Positions 26,793 to 35,722 of a stretch of 64,000 nt of DNA are shown here, piece after piece. Where the stretch lies: contig CAKOHW010000006.1 in assembly GCA_934086185.1 (NCBI GenBank), positions 7,185 through 71,184 of the forward strand, read 5' to 3'. Source of the DNA: an uncultured Bacilli bacterium (lineage in GTDB: Bacteria; Bacillota_I; Bacilli_A; RF39; UBA660). Position 1 is the stretch's first letter. Every line of letters begins with the position of its first letter. The notes under the pieces were generated by a model, which saw only the letters and a program-made list of their open reading frames with translations, ran no database searches and was not told the DNA's origin. The position numbers and the translations under genes were made by a program.

Positions 26793-27522
26793 TATATATA
26801 TTTATAATGATACTTTTAATAGTCTTTTATCTTTGATATATGAATTAAGTATAAATAAAATAAAACCTTATAATATAAAGAATACATCATATAATAAATC
26901 ATTATTTGATAATTTAATATATTTAAATATTGATTATGATGATATATATATTAAATTTATAAATAAAAGTAATATATTATTTAATTATCTATATATTCTA
27001 TATTTATCTAATGATATCAATAAAGAAATTATAATGTATTATTTTTATATAAATTATTTAAAATATGGTGATAAAGTATTTTATTTAAGAAATTTAAAAT
27101 GTGTTAATGAAACTTTAAGAATTAATAAGTATGTTAGAGGAGAATGTCATAAATTTAAGGGATTTACTAGATTTAAAGAATTACATAATGGTGTTTTATA
27201 TGCAACTATTAATCCTACAAATAATATTTTAGATTTACTTAGTAATCATTTTAAAACTAGATTAAAAAATGAGTATTGGATTATAAAAGATGTTAGTAGA
27301 CATATATTAAGTATTTATAATAAAAAAGATTATATAATAATTGATGAAAGTAATTTAAAAGTTGATTTAAGAGTTAGTAGTAATGAAGAAATGTATCAAG
27401 ATTTATGGAAAAATTTTTATAATACTATTGGTATAAAATCAAGACGTAATGATAGATGTAGAGTAAATTTTATGCCTAAAAAATATTGGAAATATATATT
27501 AGAAGTGAGTGATGAAAATTGA
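26785..27522 (+). CDS. TIGR03915-like partner of the radical SAM protein
   Basis: Protein of 245 residues, Asn/Tyr/Lys-rich. Conserved family stretches include RGECHKFKGFTRFKELHNG, YATINPTNNILDLLSNHFK, RLKNEYWIIKDVSRHILSIY and, at the end, RRNDRCRVNFMPKKYWKY. The uracil-DNA glycosylase domain fused to it in some bacteria is absent. It overlaps the radical SAM gene by 8 nt and the chaperonin gene by 4 nt, so all three are one transcription and translation unit. A DNA repair or modification role is inferred from family context only. Confidence 0.82.
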   Translation: MNNIYIYNDTFNSLLSLIYELSINKIKPYNIKNTSYNKSLFDNLIYLNIDYDDIYIKFINKSNILFNYLYILYLSNDINKEIIMYYFYINYLKYGDKVFYLRNLKCVNETLRINKYVRGECHKFKGFTRFKELHNGVLYATINPTNNILDLLSNHFKTRLKNEYWIIKDVSRHILSIYNKKDYIIIDESNLKVDLRVSSNEEMYQDLWKNFYNTIGIKSRRNDRCRVNFMPKKYWKYILEVSDEN

Positions 27523-29045
27523 AGAAAATAGTTAGTGGTAATGAATTATATAATTATATGAGTAAAGCGGTTAATATGTTAGCAGATACTGTTAAGACTA
27601 CATTGGGTCCTCAAGGTAATAATGTAATAATTGATCACTCCACTTTCAGTCCTTTTATTACAAATGATGGCGTTACTATTGCATCAAATATTGAAAGTGA
27701 AGATGAAGTTATTAATACTATTCTTACGTTAGCTAAGGAAGCAAGTATTAAAACTGATGAAGTTGTAGGAGATGGTACTACTACTACTCTAGTTTTATTA
27801 AGTGGTATTTTTAATGAAGGATTAAAGCTAGTTAAAAATGGAAAAAATCCATTATTATTAAAATATGAATTAGATGATGCATTAAAGTATGTAGTTAATG
27901 AAATTAAGAAAAATAGTAAAAAGCCTACTAAAAAAGATTTATATAATATTGCATTTGTTTCTAGTAATAATAGTGTTATAGGAAAAAATATTAGTAATGC
28001 ATTTTCAAAAGTAAAAATTAAAAACGCTATAGAAATAAAAGAACATGATGAAAATTATACAATATTAAATTATAATAATGGTTATTATATTGATAGTGAT
28101 TTAGGAAGTGACTATTATTTCAATATAAAAAAAGAATGTATATTAGATAATGCATGTATTTTATTAGTAGATAATGTAATTTATGATATTAAGAGTCTTA
28201 GTAGTATACTCAATTATGTAATTGATAATAATAAAAGTTTAGTTATTATTGCTAATGATTATAGTGATGATGTTAAAAATGAATTAGTTAATTTGTATTT
28301 AGAAGAAAACGTTAATGTAATTATGCTTAAAAATCCTATGTATGGTGGTAAGAGTAAATTATTATTAGATGATTTAAGTATAATAAGTAATGCTAAAGTA
28401 GTTAGAAATGTGTATACAATACAAGATTTAGGAACTGTTAAAAGTGCATTAATTAATAAAGATTTTACTTTATTTAAGTATAATAATAATAAAAATATTA
28501 CTCAATATAGAAAAACAATATGTAATAATGAAAATGATGATTTTTATAATAAACGTATTGCTGGATTATCAAATGGATACGTAGATATTTTAGTTGGTGC
28601 CACAACTCATACTGAAAGACGTGAAAAGAAAATGAGATACATAGATGCATTAGAGGCTGTTAATTCAAGTCATAGTGGAATAGTTCCAGGAGGAGGTACA
28701 TTATTTATTAAAATTAGCAATAAAATGTATGAGGTAAATGATGGGTATAAGGTAATAAAAAAATCATTACTTTTACCTTTTAAACAAATATTAATAAATT
28801 CTTTAAATGATTACGATAGTATATATAAAGTAATAAAAGATAGTAATTTTAGTTTAGTATATAATGTTAAAACAAATGAATTTGATAATATAAAAAATAC
28901 TAGTGTTGTTGATCCAACACAAGTATTAATTAATTCAATTAGTAATGCATGTAGTATAGCAAGTATGTTACTTTCTACTTCTAGTTTAGTAATTAATGAA
29001 GTAAAAAATAATTTAAATATAAATAGAGATTTTAATGAATTATAA
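27519..29045 (+). CDS. groEL: Divergent GroEL/Cpn60-type chaperonin
   Basis: Chaperonin of 508 residues, shorter than the usual 540. The equatorial ATP site is kept: VKTTLGPQGNNVII, VVGDGTTTTLVLL, and near the C-terminus VPGGGTLFIKI; the segment VGATTHTERREKKMRYIDAL aligns with the intermediate-domain block holding the catalytic Asp. The apical region (about 180-340) is much diverged and the C-terminal GGM tail is missing. The start is TTG 27519, overlapping the upstream stop; the alignment to GroEL begins at this residue. There is no groES beside it. Whether it is the main GroEL or a specialised copy is unclear. Confidence 0.87.
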   Translation: MKKIVSGNELYNYMSKAVNMLADTVKTTLGPQGNNVIIDHSTFSPFITNDGVTIASNIESEDEVINTILTLAKEASIKTDEVVGDGTTTTLVLLSGIFNEGLKLVKNGKNPLLLKYELDDALKYVVNEIKKNSKKPTKKDLYNIAFVSSNNSVIGKNISNAFSKVKIKNAIEIKEHDENYTILNYNNGYYIDSDLGSDYYFNIKKECILDNACILLVDNVIYDIKSLSSILNYVIDNNKSLVIIANDYSDDVKNELVNLYLEENVNVIMLKNPMYGGKSKLLLDDLSIISNAKVVRNVYTIQDLGTVKSALINKDFTLFKYNNNKNITQYRKTICNNENDDFYNKRIAGLSNGYVDILVGATTHTERREKKMRYIDALEAVNSSHSGIVPGGGTLFIKISNKMYEVNDGYKVIKKSLLLPFKQILINSLNDYDSIYKVIKDSNFSLVYNVKTNEFDNIKNTSVVDPTQVLINSISNACSIASMLLSTSSLVINEVKNNLNINRDFNEL

Positions 29046-29093
29046 AAAGGAAATTAGTATTCACCTTATTTGGTAATTAAATTTCCTTTTTTA
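29043..29093. terminator. Terminator between groEL-like gene and phosphatase gene
   Basis: AAAAGGAAATT ... AATTTCCTTTTTT inverted repeat between convergent genes, usable from both strands. Confidence 0.65.
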
Positions 29094-29703
29094 TATATTC
29101 TAAATCAATTAAATCGAATTCATCAAATGTTAATTTAAATGTATCTAAGTAATTCCATTTAGCATTAAATATAGTCTCATTATTATATTTAAAGTATTTT
29201 AAAAATTTTATATCACAATATTTCATTAAATAATAAGTAATTGCAACACAGTGAGTATATATACAGATTTTTTTACCTTTATTTTTTTTAATTATTTCAT
29301 TTATACAAGTATCAAACCTATCATATACTTCGTTTCTTGATTCTCCATTTGTTAATTTATAATTTGCATCTTTTATTTGCATTTCAATTAATGTTTTATC
29401 GTTAGGGTTATCATTAATACCATGAATTCTTTCACCTAATCTGGTATCAATATGGATTTTAAGATTATTGTTATCAGCCAAATACTTTGCGGTTGAAACA
29501 CATCTTGCGTATTCACTTGAATATATTTTATCTATTTTTTTAAATATATTAAGTTTACTATGTTTTTTTGCAATTTTCTCACCATTAACAGATAGTACTA
29601 ACATTTTATCTTTTTGTATAATTTTTGTATCATCAAAAACATCATATGTTAAGTAATCTTTTATTGGCTCCGAATGTCTTATTAAATAAATTATTGTTTT
29701 CAC
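29077..29703 (-). CDS. Histidine phosphatase family protein
   Basis: Phosphoglycerate-mutase-like phosphatase of 208 residues. The N-terminal motif is IYLIRHSEP, with the catalytic His (the family RHG reads RHS). KIYSSEYARCVSTAKYLA, LGERIHGI and the second His in IYTHCVAITYYLM complete the active site. The substrate cannot be named. The start is GTG 29703 with SD GAGGTAG. The gene follows a lipid kinase gene by 8 nt. Confidence 0.85.
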   Translation of the reverse strand: MKTIIYLIRHSEPIKDYLTYDVFDDTKIIQKDKMLVLSVNGEKIAKKHSKLNIFKKIDKIYSSEYARCVSTAKYLADNNNLKIHIDTRLGERIHGINDNPNDKTLIEMQIKDANYKLTNGESRNEVYDRFDTCINEIIKKNKGKKICIYTHCVAITYYLMKYCDIKFLKYFKYNNETIFNAKWNYLDTFKLTFDEFDLIDLEYIKKEI

Positions 29704-29711
29704 TTACTACC

Positions 29712-30590
29712 TCATTTTTTTTTCACATTTATTATTTCATCAATTAATTTTTTATTAAAATATATTTTCATTGGTGTATCTTCTAATTTAACTTTAAATC
29801 GTTTAGCACGCAATATTTCACCATCTATATTAGCATTTATTTCCACCTTAGATTCTATAATTAATTCTTTAGTCTTATGTTTACGAACATATTTTGTATA
29901 TTCGTGTTTACCTTCTTTCATACCTATTATCAATTTCAATATATTAATTTTACATAATTTTTTTGCTAAATAAACATCTAATGCATTATCATTAAGTTTA
30001 CTAAATGGTGCAATTCTAAATCCACCACCATAATACATTCCATTACATATTGCTATTGTAGTATATGTATCTTCTATATCTTGTCCATTTATTAATACTC
30101 TAAAGTCTCTACATTCATAATCTATAAATGTATTAATTAAACTTGCTTTATATTTCCATTTTTTAGGTATGATTTTAGATTTCATTACTTTTTTATTGTT
30201 TGCTACTTCAGCATCTATACCAAAACATGCAACATTAATAAAATATTTATCATTAATTTTAGCAATGTCACAATCGTTTATACCATCTTTAAATTGTACT
30301 AAAGCACTTCTATATAAATCATTACCAGTTCCATATGGAATAAATCCTAATATATTATTAGTTCCAGCAATCATATTCAATGTACGATTTATTATTCCAT
30401 CTCCACCTATAGCAATTATTATATTTTTACCTTTTTTATATTTTTCTATTATATCTTCTGTACTAATTTCATCGCTATTCTTTTCAATTATGTACTTTAA
30501 CTTTAATTTTTCACAAGCAGCGATTATTCTACTTTCTATGTCGTCTTTTTTCCCAATTGCAAATTGATTAATTATAAATATATGTTTCAT
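29712..30590 (-). CDS. Diacylglycerol/lipid kinase family protein (YegS/BmrU-like)
   Basis: Protein of 292 residues with the lipid-kinase nucleotide loop IIIAIGGDGIINRTLNMIAG and IPYGTGNDLYRSA. VACFGIDAEVANNKK and YYGGGFRIAPFSKLND follow, typical of DAGK_cat proteins that phosphorylate diacylglycerol or related lipids. The C-terminus ends with the usual beta-domain (NANIDGEILRAKRFKVKL). It is probably membrane-associated without a transmembrane segment and is cotranscribed with the phosphatase. Confidence 0.9.
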   Translation of the reverse strand: MKHIFIINQFAIGKKDDIESRIIAACEKLKLKYIIEKNSDEISTEDIIEKYKKGKNIIIAIGGDGIINRTLNMIAGTNNILGFIPYGTGNDLYRSALVQFKDGINDCDIAKINDKYFINVACFGIDAEVANNKKVMKSKIIPKKWKYKASLINTFIDYECRDFRVLINGQDIEDTYTTIAICNGMYYGGGFRIAPFSKLNDNALDVYLAKKLCKINILKLIIGMKEGKHEYTKYVRKHKTKELIIESKVEINANIDGEILRAKRFKVKLEDTPMKIYFNKKLIDEIINVKKK

Positions 30591-30678
30591 ACTTCCACCT
30601 CTTTTAATATATATTTTATTTTATCATATTTTTTAAAAATATTATAAGAAGTGCACGAAATGGGGCTTTTTTTGTCTA

Positions 30679-30837
30679 TTATATATCTTCTAGCGTAATT
30701 TTATTAATAAAACCGTCTTTGTCATAATCAAAGACTACTTCGTAATCCTTATCTTCTAATTTTTGTTTTAAGTTTTTTATATCATTCGAATCATTTTTTG
30801 AATTAGCCCCGCAATTTTAACATTTTATTTTTTTCAT
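30679..30837 (-). pseudogene. Small zinc-ribbon-like gene interrupted by an in-frame stop
   Basis: From ATG 30837 the frame reads MKKIKC, then TAA (30819-30817), then NCGANSKNDSNDIKNLKQKL and on through EVVFDYDKDGFINKITLEDI to a TAA at 30681-30679. The start Cys-stop-Asn-Cys-Gly-Ala strongly resembles the common KCxNCGA zinc-knuckle opening, where the codon between would normally be Lys or Pro. A single change (for example AAA to TAA) explains it. AAGAG precedes the ATG by 4 nt, 9 nt after the upstream gene's stop, so it was the last gene of the LiaF/DUF4097 operon. Confidence 0.6.
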
Positions 30838-30846
30838 AATACTCTT

Positions 30847-31647
30847 CTATTTTTCTTGTGTATTTATATTTATTGAACCTACTCCACCATCTATTTCTAT
30901 TAGATTAATTCCACTTCCTATTTTTCCTTCTTTAACATTTTCTTTATTTAGAGTAACTGAACCTAATCCTTTTTCAATTTCAAATGTATAATTTTTCATA
31001 TTATTTAATAAATTTAGTTCTAGTGCTCCTATTCCACAATCAATATCACTATTCCCAGTAATATTTGATTTTATTATAGTATTACCTATTCCCATATCAA
31101 AATTTAAATTATTAATGTTACCACTTAATATTTCTATTTTACCGGCTCCACCATTTATAAATGTTTCTTTATCTACATTAAGTTCTTTTATTGTAACTTT
31201 TCCTGCTCCCAAAGAAAAATTAATCTTTGAAGTATTTAAATAGTCTATAGTAATTTTACCTGCACCAGCATTTAAATTTACATTATCTAATTTTATATTT
31301 GTTGGTATAGTTATTGTTACTTTATTGTCTTTATAATTAAAGCCTAAATGATTTTTCTCCTTAATATTAACAATTCCATCATTTTTATCTACCTTAATGT
31401 ATTTATTATTAGAAATAATATTTAATTTATCTCCCTTTTTGATTGTTAAGTTTGATATATTTAAATCTATATTTAAAACTTTGGTATTAGAATTTATTGA
31501 AACACTATTATCATATACAATTGTATCATCATATAAGATATTACCTATTATATTAAACATCATAACGAAACCACTTATAATACCAACCATCAAACTAATG
31601 GCAAAGGCTATTGCACAATATTTTATAATTTTTTGGGCAGTAGTCAT
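30847..31647 (-). CDS. DUF4097 (toastrack/adhesin-like) membrane protein
   Basis: Protein of 266 residues from ATG 31647, whose ATGA overlaps the stop of the LiaF-like gene. One N-terminal membrane helix (about 8-36) is followed by an extracytoplasmic region of short repeated beta turns with alternating Gly: NAGAGKITI, SLGAGKVTI, NGGAGKIEI, DMGIGNTII, DCGIGALEL. This is the DUF4097/toastrack beta-helix type often coupled to LiaF or PspC-like envelope stress systems. Its ligand is unknown. Confidence 0.75.
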   Translation of the reverse strand: MTTAQKIIKYCAIAFAISLMVGIISGFVMMFNIIGNILYDDTIVYDNSVSINSNTKVLNIDLNISNLTIKKGDKLNIISNNKYIKVDKNDGIVNIKEKNHLGFNYKDNKVTITIPTNIKLDNVNLNAGAGKITIDYLNTSKINFSLGAGKVTIKELNVDKETFINGGAGKIEILSGNINNLNFDMGIGNTIIKSNITGNSDIDCGIGALELNLLNNMKNYTFEIEKGLGSVTLNKENVKEGKIGSGINLIEIDGGVGSININTQEK

Positions 31648-32321
31648 CTTATATCTACTCCTCCAAATAAGCATGTTGCATTTATATAAATAGTTATTTC
31701 ATTATCTTTTTTATATTTATTTTTACCGTCTACTCCTCCAAATATAGAAGTTGATACAACTTTTACGTTAACGTTTGATGGTACAAGTAATGTTACTCCA
31801 CCAAAGATTGCTGAAATATTTATTACGCATTCTTTATTTAAATTTGCATTTCTTAAATCACATTTAATTCCACCAAATACACTTGTTAAATCACAACCTT
31901 TAAAATCTTCATTTGCAAAATTTAAATTTTGACCAGAAAAAGTTGCACAATATTCTTTACCTTTTCCTTTTTTATTTAATGAATTAATCTTTTCTTTAAC
32001 TTCTTTTTTTAATGTATCTTTAAATATTAAAGATACTCCAATTATAACTAATATTACTGGTATTATCATTTTCCAAATAATTTCAAAATTAAGAATATCA
32101 CGACATGCTAACAATAAAAATACTCCAATAATTATTCCTATTATATTGCCTGTTTTATCTTCATTTTTAAATAAATCAATAAAGCATGGAACAATTATAA
32201 ATAAAGTCCACCATCCATCAAAAAATATATTAATTTTTACTACATTAAAACTATTTAATGCAACAATAACACCTACAGTAATAAAAAGTATCCCCCACAT
32301 TATATTACTAATTTTATTCAT
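31644..32321 (-). CDS. LiaF-like envelope stress protein
   Basis: Protein of 225 residues. The start is ATG 32321 (AAAGGA 9 nt upstream), not the ATG at 32339. Three or four membrane helices occupy about residues 1-115. The C-terminal domain shows repeated beta-solenoid turns ending in FGG: DLTSVFGGIKCDL, NISAIFGGVTLLV, VVSTSIFGGVDGK, NATCLFGGVDIR. This is the LiaF C-terminal domain (cell-wall-active antibiotic response family). No LiaRS two-component genes are adjacent. It is translationally coupled to the DUF4097 gene. Confidence 0.8.
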   Translation of the reverse strand: MNKISNIMWGILFITVGVIVALNSFNVVKINIFFDGWWTLFIIVPCFIDLFKNEDKTGNIIGIIIGVFLLLACRDILNFEIIWKMIIPVILVIIGVSLIFKDTLKKEVKEKINSLNKKGKGKEYCATFSGQNLNFANEDFKGCDLTSVFGGIKCDLRNANLNKECVINISAIFGGVTLLVPSNVNVKVVSTSIFGGVDGKNKYKKDNEITIYINATCLFGGVDIR

Positions 32322-32428
32322 GTTATCAAATCCTTTCATAACTTGATTTTATCATTATAAATATTAAAGTACAAGAAAAAACATCATACTTCTATGATAT
32401 TTATATTATATCTAATCACTTATAAATT

Positions 32429-32872
32429 TTAATATGAATTATCTAAATATAATTTTAATGACAATATTTTTTCTTCATTCTTTTTATTAAATAATTTGTT
32501 TAAAATACTATTATTTCTATAATACTCAGTTTGGCAATCATATTCTTTTAAAAACGATTCCATAATAATAGTTAAGTATGATAACAATCTTTTGTTATCT
32601 ATTTTACATAATTCATTAACTGAATAAAATATACTTTCCATTATACTATTTTTTGTAGTTGTAATATCAAAGTCAACATTAAGAATTTTTTGTATTCTTT
32701 TATCAATACTATAAACTAAATTTATATATTCATCTTTGTTTATATTATTATCTACAAAATATGAATAATATCCTAATAATAATGAGTATATTTTAATTAA
32801 TTGTTTTTTTATTTCTTCTTCATTAGATATATGACTAAGTATATCAATATTATTTTTTAAATTCTTATACAT
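32429..32872 (-). CDS. Hypothetical helical protein
   Basis: Protein of 147 residues with no recognised family. It is predicted mainly helical, without signal or membrane segments, and rich in Asn, Lys, Tyr and Ile. The SD AGGTAAG is formed by the end of miaA, and the ATG follows the miaA stop by 1 nt, so it is translated with miaA. Confidence 0.6.
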   Translation of the reverse strand: MYKNLKNNIDILSHISNEEEIKKQLIKIYSLLLGYYSYFVDNNINKDEYINLVYSIDKRIQKILNVDFDITTTKNSIMESIFYSVNELCKIDNKRLLSYLTIIMESFLKEYDCQTEYYRNNSILNKLFNKKNEEKILSLKLYLDNSY

Positions 32873-32873
32873 A

Positions 32874-33722
32874 CTACTTACCTATATAGTTTATTACCTC
32901 TTCTATTGTTTTATCAAAATCTTTAAAGTTTACATTAAACCAATTAATTTTCATTTGGTTATTAAACCATGTATATTGTCTTTTAGCATATTTACGTGAA
33001 CGTTGTTTTATTAATTCTATTGCTTCTTCTAACGAAATTTTCCCATCAAAGTATTCATATAGTTCTTTATATCCAATACCTGTCATAATTGCTTTACTTC
33101 TAATATTTCTATCATATAAGTTTTTTACTTCTTCAATCAAACCTTCTTTAATCATTAAATCTACTCTATCATTTATTCTATTATATAATGTTTCTCTATC
33201 AGTAGTTAAACCTATAAACTTAGCATCATATAGTAATGTATCTTTATCTTTAAAAGATTCTTTTTTATTTAGGAATCGTATCATACGTTTTCTATTATTT
33301 TTATGTATATCACTATCTTTATCTTTTTTTAAAACCAAATTATATAATTCTTCATTGCTTAAAGATTCATATGAGTTATTGGTATCTTCTTCATCAAAGA
33401 TATAATTATATAAACCAGCTTTAATATATAAACCAGTCCCACCTACTATTATTATATTTTTTTCTTTATTATTATCTAGTAGTTTTCTTAGATCTTTTTG
33501 GTAATCATATACTGTATACATATCAGTTGGTTCTTTTATATCAAATAAGTAATGTTTTATTCCTTCTTTTTCTTCTTCTTTTATTTTAGCAGTACCAATA
33601 TTAAGTTCTTTATAAATTTGCATAGAATCTGCATTTATAATTATTCCATTATAATATTTAGCAAGTTCTATACTAAGTTTTGTTTTGCCAACTCCAGTTG
33701 GTCCCACTATACATACAATCAT
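32874..33722 (-). CDS. miaA: tRNA dimethylallyltransferase
   Basis: Adds a dimethylallyl group to A37 of tRNAs reading UNN codons. The protein has 282 residues. The P-loop is VGPTGVGKTKLSIELAK, with NADSMQIYKELNIGTAK, the prenyl-binding and catalytic stretch GIKHYLFDI, IIVGGTGLYIKAGLYNY and, near the C-terminus, RSRKYAKRQYTWFNNQ. It is somewhat shorter than the roughly 310 residues of many homologues. SD AAGGAAG. Confidence 0.95.
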   Translation of the reverse strand: MIVCIVGPTGVGKTKLSIELAKYYNGIIINADSMQIYKELNIGTAKIKEEEKEGIKHYLFDIKEPTDMYTVYDYQKDLRKLLDNNKEKNIIIVGGTGLYIKAGLYNYIFDEEDTNNSYESLSNEELYNLVLKKDKDSDIHKNNRKRMIRFLNKKESFKDKDTLLYDAKFIGLTTDRETLYNRINDRVDLMIKEGLIEEVKNLYDRNIRSKAIMTGIGYKELYEYFDGKISLEEAIELIKQRSRKYAKRQYTWFNNQMKINWFNVNFKDFDKTIEEVINYIGK

Positions 33723-33778
33723 AACTTCACTTCCTTAAGTTTATTCTATATGAAAATAGTTTTTTTAGCAAGAAAAAA

Positions 33779-33800
33779 GAATTTATAAAACTATAAATTC
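33779..33800 (-). terminator. Terminator of the surface protein gene
   Basis: Perfect 9-bp stem GAATTTATA/TATAAATTC with a 4-nt loop and T-run on the minus strand, overlapping the stop codon. Confidence 0.75.
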
Positions 33801-35495
33801 AATTTTATATGGTGATAAGTTAGTATTTGCACTTACACTACCATTAAGTTTAACTTTTTTTAGAATATTAGTAGTATCTACTTTTTTAGTTTGTTCTTCA
33901 TCCAATACATAATATACTTTTGCCCCAGTAGCAAGACTTCCAGTAGAACTAGTATAATCAGTATCTATTTTTTCTCCATTATAACTATCTATAACACCTA
34001 TTCTTCTAACTACTTCACCATTTTTTATGTCAACATAATCAGCAATGTCGCCTACTTTTCTTAAAGGCTCATTTAAATACAAATTTATTATTTCATTATA
34101 ATATGGCTCATATTCAGTACTTTTTGTTCCTTCTTCTAATTGTAACTTTCCATCTTTAATGTGATAATATCCTCCACCTATATTATAACCTAATTGTAAT
34201 CCATTAATAGTTTTACCGTTAGCAGAAGTAGCTGTTTTAAAAATGTATTCATCTGTATAATTTTTTAATTCAGAACCAGTGTTAGAAGCATCAGTACCAT
34301 CAGTATACATAAAATATAATCTAGGATACGAATTTGTAACTCCAGTATTTTTTATAGTACCTGATAAAGTATATCGAGTATTTGGTTTTACATTAGAAAT
34401 TATGTAATTTTCACTTTTAGCACTGCATACATAATCGCCATTTTCATCTAAACTTCCGCATAATTCATTGATATTAATTAAATTTTTTCCAGTAATCGAT
34501 ATAGGAATTCTATATCCATATGGTTCATATTCAGTTTTTGTTTCTCCAAGTTCCATTTGCATATTAGATATAATTGAATCGTTACCACCTTGAGCATTAG
34601 TTTGCTTATATAAATATACTAAACTATTTAGTATTTCTTGAGTTAACGTTATAGTTGATCCAGAATTTAAATACCAATGATTTTTTGTCTGTGAATTATA
34701 AAGATATATTTGAGGATATCCATTAGTTACCATAGAAAATACGATTGTATCTCCTGTTTTTAAATCTGGAGCAAGTTCAAATAATTTTTTACTTGATGCT
34801 GGATATTTTTTTACAGTTAATGAGCCATCACCATTATCAAGTATAGTTGATCCATTAATAGTTTTGCTCATGTTAAACAAATTTTTTGTTTTATCACCTA
34901 CATCATTAAATTCGTTATTAACTAATGTAGTATTGCCATATATTTTGAACGTAGATAAATAACTTTCTTCATTCTTTAAATTTACTTTTGCTAATACATA
35001 TTTATTCATGTCATTGCTTTGATCTTTGTATGTTTCATTATATTTTACTGTTAATTTATAACTTTGAGTTTCTCCTACTTTTATTGGATTAGATATCAAA
35101 ACACTATCATTTTTTGGAAACACTCCATTATTACCATTACAAGTACCTTTATCACTACTACAAGTTAAAGTGTATTCTAAATCTTCATAGTATTCTAATT
35201 CATTAATTACATCTTCTAAGATAACATCATATGTATCTACATCGTTTCTACCAGTATTAGTTACTGTAAATGTTTTTTCTCCTACTGTTTGATTTGGTTT
35301 TAAATGTTCTATAGACAATAAACCGTTGCCATCTCCATAAGTTATTTCTAATTTTCCTCCACGAACTATGGTACTTTCATCTTCTTTATTATGATTGGCA
35401 CCACTTGTAAAGTAAGCATATGTTAAACCTATAGCACATAAAATTAGTAATATTAATAAAAATAAAGTTATCTTAGAAATTTTTTTGATATCCAT
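33783..35495 (-). CDS. TasA/SipW-type surface protein with phage-tail-like C-terminal part
   Basis: Secreted protein of 570 residues from ATG 35495 (SD AGGAAGAG; an ATG at 35513 lacks one). The signal helix ends in IGLTYAYFTSGANHNK. The TasA-like domain has GGKLEITYGDGN, GEKTFTVTNTGRND and KDQSNDMNKYVLAKV. Beyond residue 200 the sequence changes to carbohydrate-binding-like strands with two copies of TEYEPY (ETKTEYEPYGYRI and KSTEYEPYYNEI). It then reads LYLNEPLRKVGDIADYVDIK and NGEVVRRIGVI, a pattern I associate with phage tail and minor structural proteins. The architecture suggests a mosaic of cellular surface protein and phage receptor-binding module. It lies next to tRNA-Ser and an endolysin-like gene. 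Confidence 0.72.
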   Translation of the reverse strand: MDIKKISKITLFLLILLILCAIGLTYAYFTSGANHNKEDESTIVRGGKLEITYGDGNGLLSIEHLKPNQTVGEKTFTVTNTGRNDVDTYDVILEDVINELEYYEDLEYTLTCSSDKGTCNGNNGVFPKNDSVLISNPIKVGETQSYKLTVKYNETYKDQSNDMNKYVLAKVNLKNEESYLSTFKIYGNTTLVNNEFNDVGDKTKNLFNMSKTINGSTILDNGDGSLTVKKYPASSKKLFELAPDLKTGDTIVFSMVTNGYPQIYLYNSQTKNHWYLNSGSTITLTQEILNSLVYLYKQTNAQGGNDSIISNMQMELGETKTEYEPYGYRIPISITGKNLININELCGSLDENGDYVCSAKSENYIISNVKPNTRYTLSGTIKNTGVTNSYPRLYFMYTDGTDASNTGSELKNYTDEYIFKTATSANGKTINGLQLGYNIGGGYYHIKDGKLQLEEGTKSTEYEPYYNEIINLYLNEPLRKVGDIADYVDIKNGEVVRRIGVIDSYNGEKIDTDYTSSTGSLATGAKVYYVLDEEQTKKVDTTNILKKVKLNGSVSANTNLSPYKIEFIVL

Positions 35496-35596
35496 AACTC
35501 TTCCTACTTTCATAATAATTATAAAATATATTCAAAATTTTATCAATATAAATTGACAAACTATATTTAATATAGTAAAATGTATTTATCGGGCAT

Positions 35597-35687
35597 GGAG
35601 TAGTACTCAAGAGGCTGAAGAGGCGCCCCTGCTAAGGGTGTAGGTCGGGCAACTGGCGCGAGAGTTCAAATCTCTCCTACTCCGCCA
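35597..35687 (+). tRNA. tRNA-Ser (anticodon GCU)
   Basis: A 91-nt class II tRNA with encoded CCA. The acceptor stem is GGAGTAG/CTACTCC (35597-35603 and 35677-35683), the discriminator base is G, CCA is at 35685-35687, the T-loop is GTTCAAATC and the variable arm is long. The anticodon GCT is at 35631-35633 in loop CT-GCT-AA, reading AGC/AGU. Confidence 0.96.
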
Positions 35688-35698
35688 TTATAAAAAAA

Positions 35699-35722
35699 TT
35701 AAAAGTCCAAAGGACTTTTTTA
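35699..35722. terminator. Terminator after tRNA-Ser / CHAP gene
   Basis: AAAAGTCC-AAA-GGACTTTT stem with T-run on the plus strand and A-run on the other side; it overlaps the end of the convergent CHAP gene and probably serves both. Confidence 0.75.
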
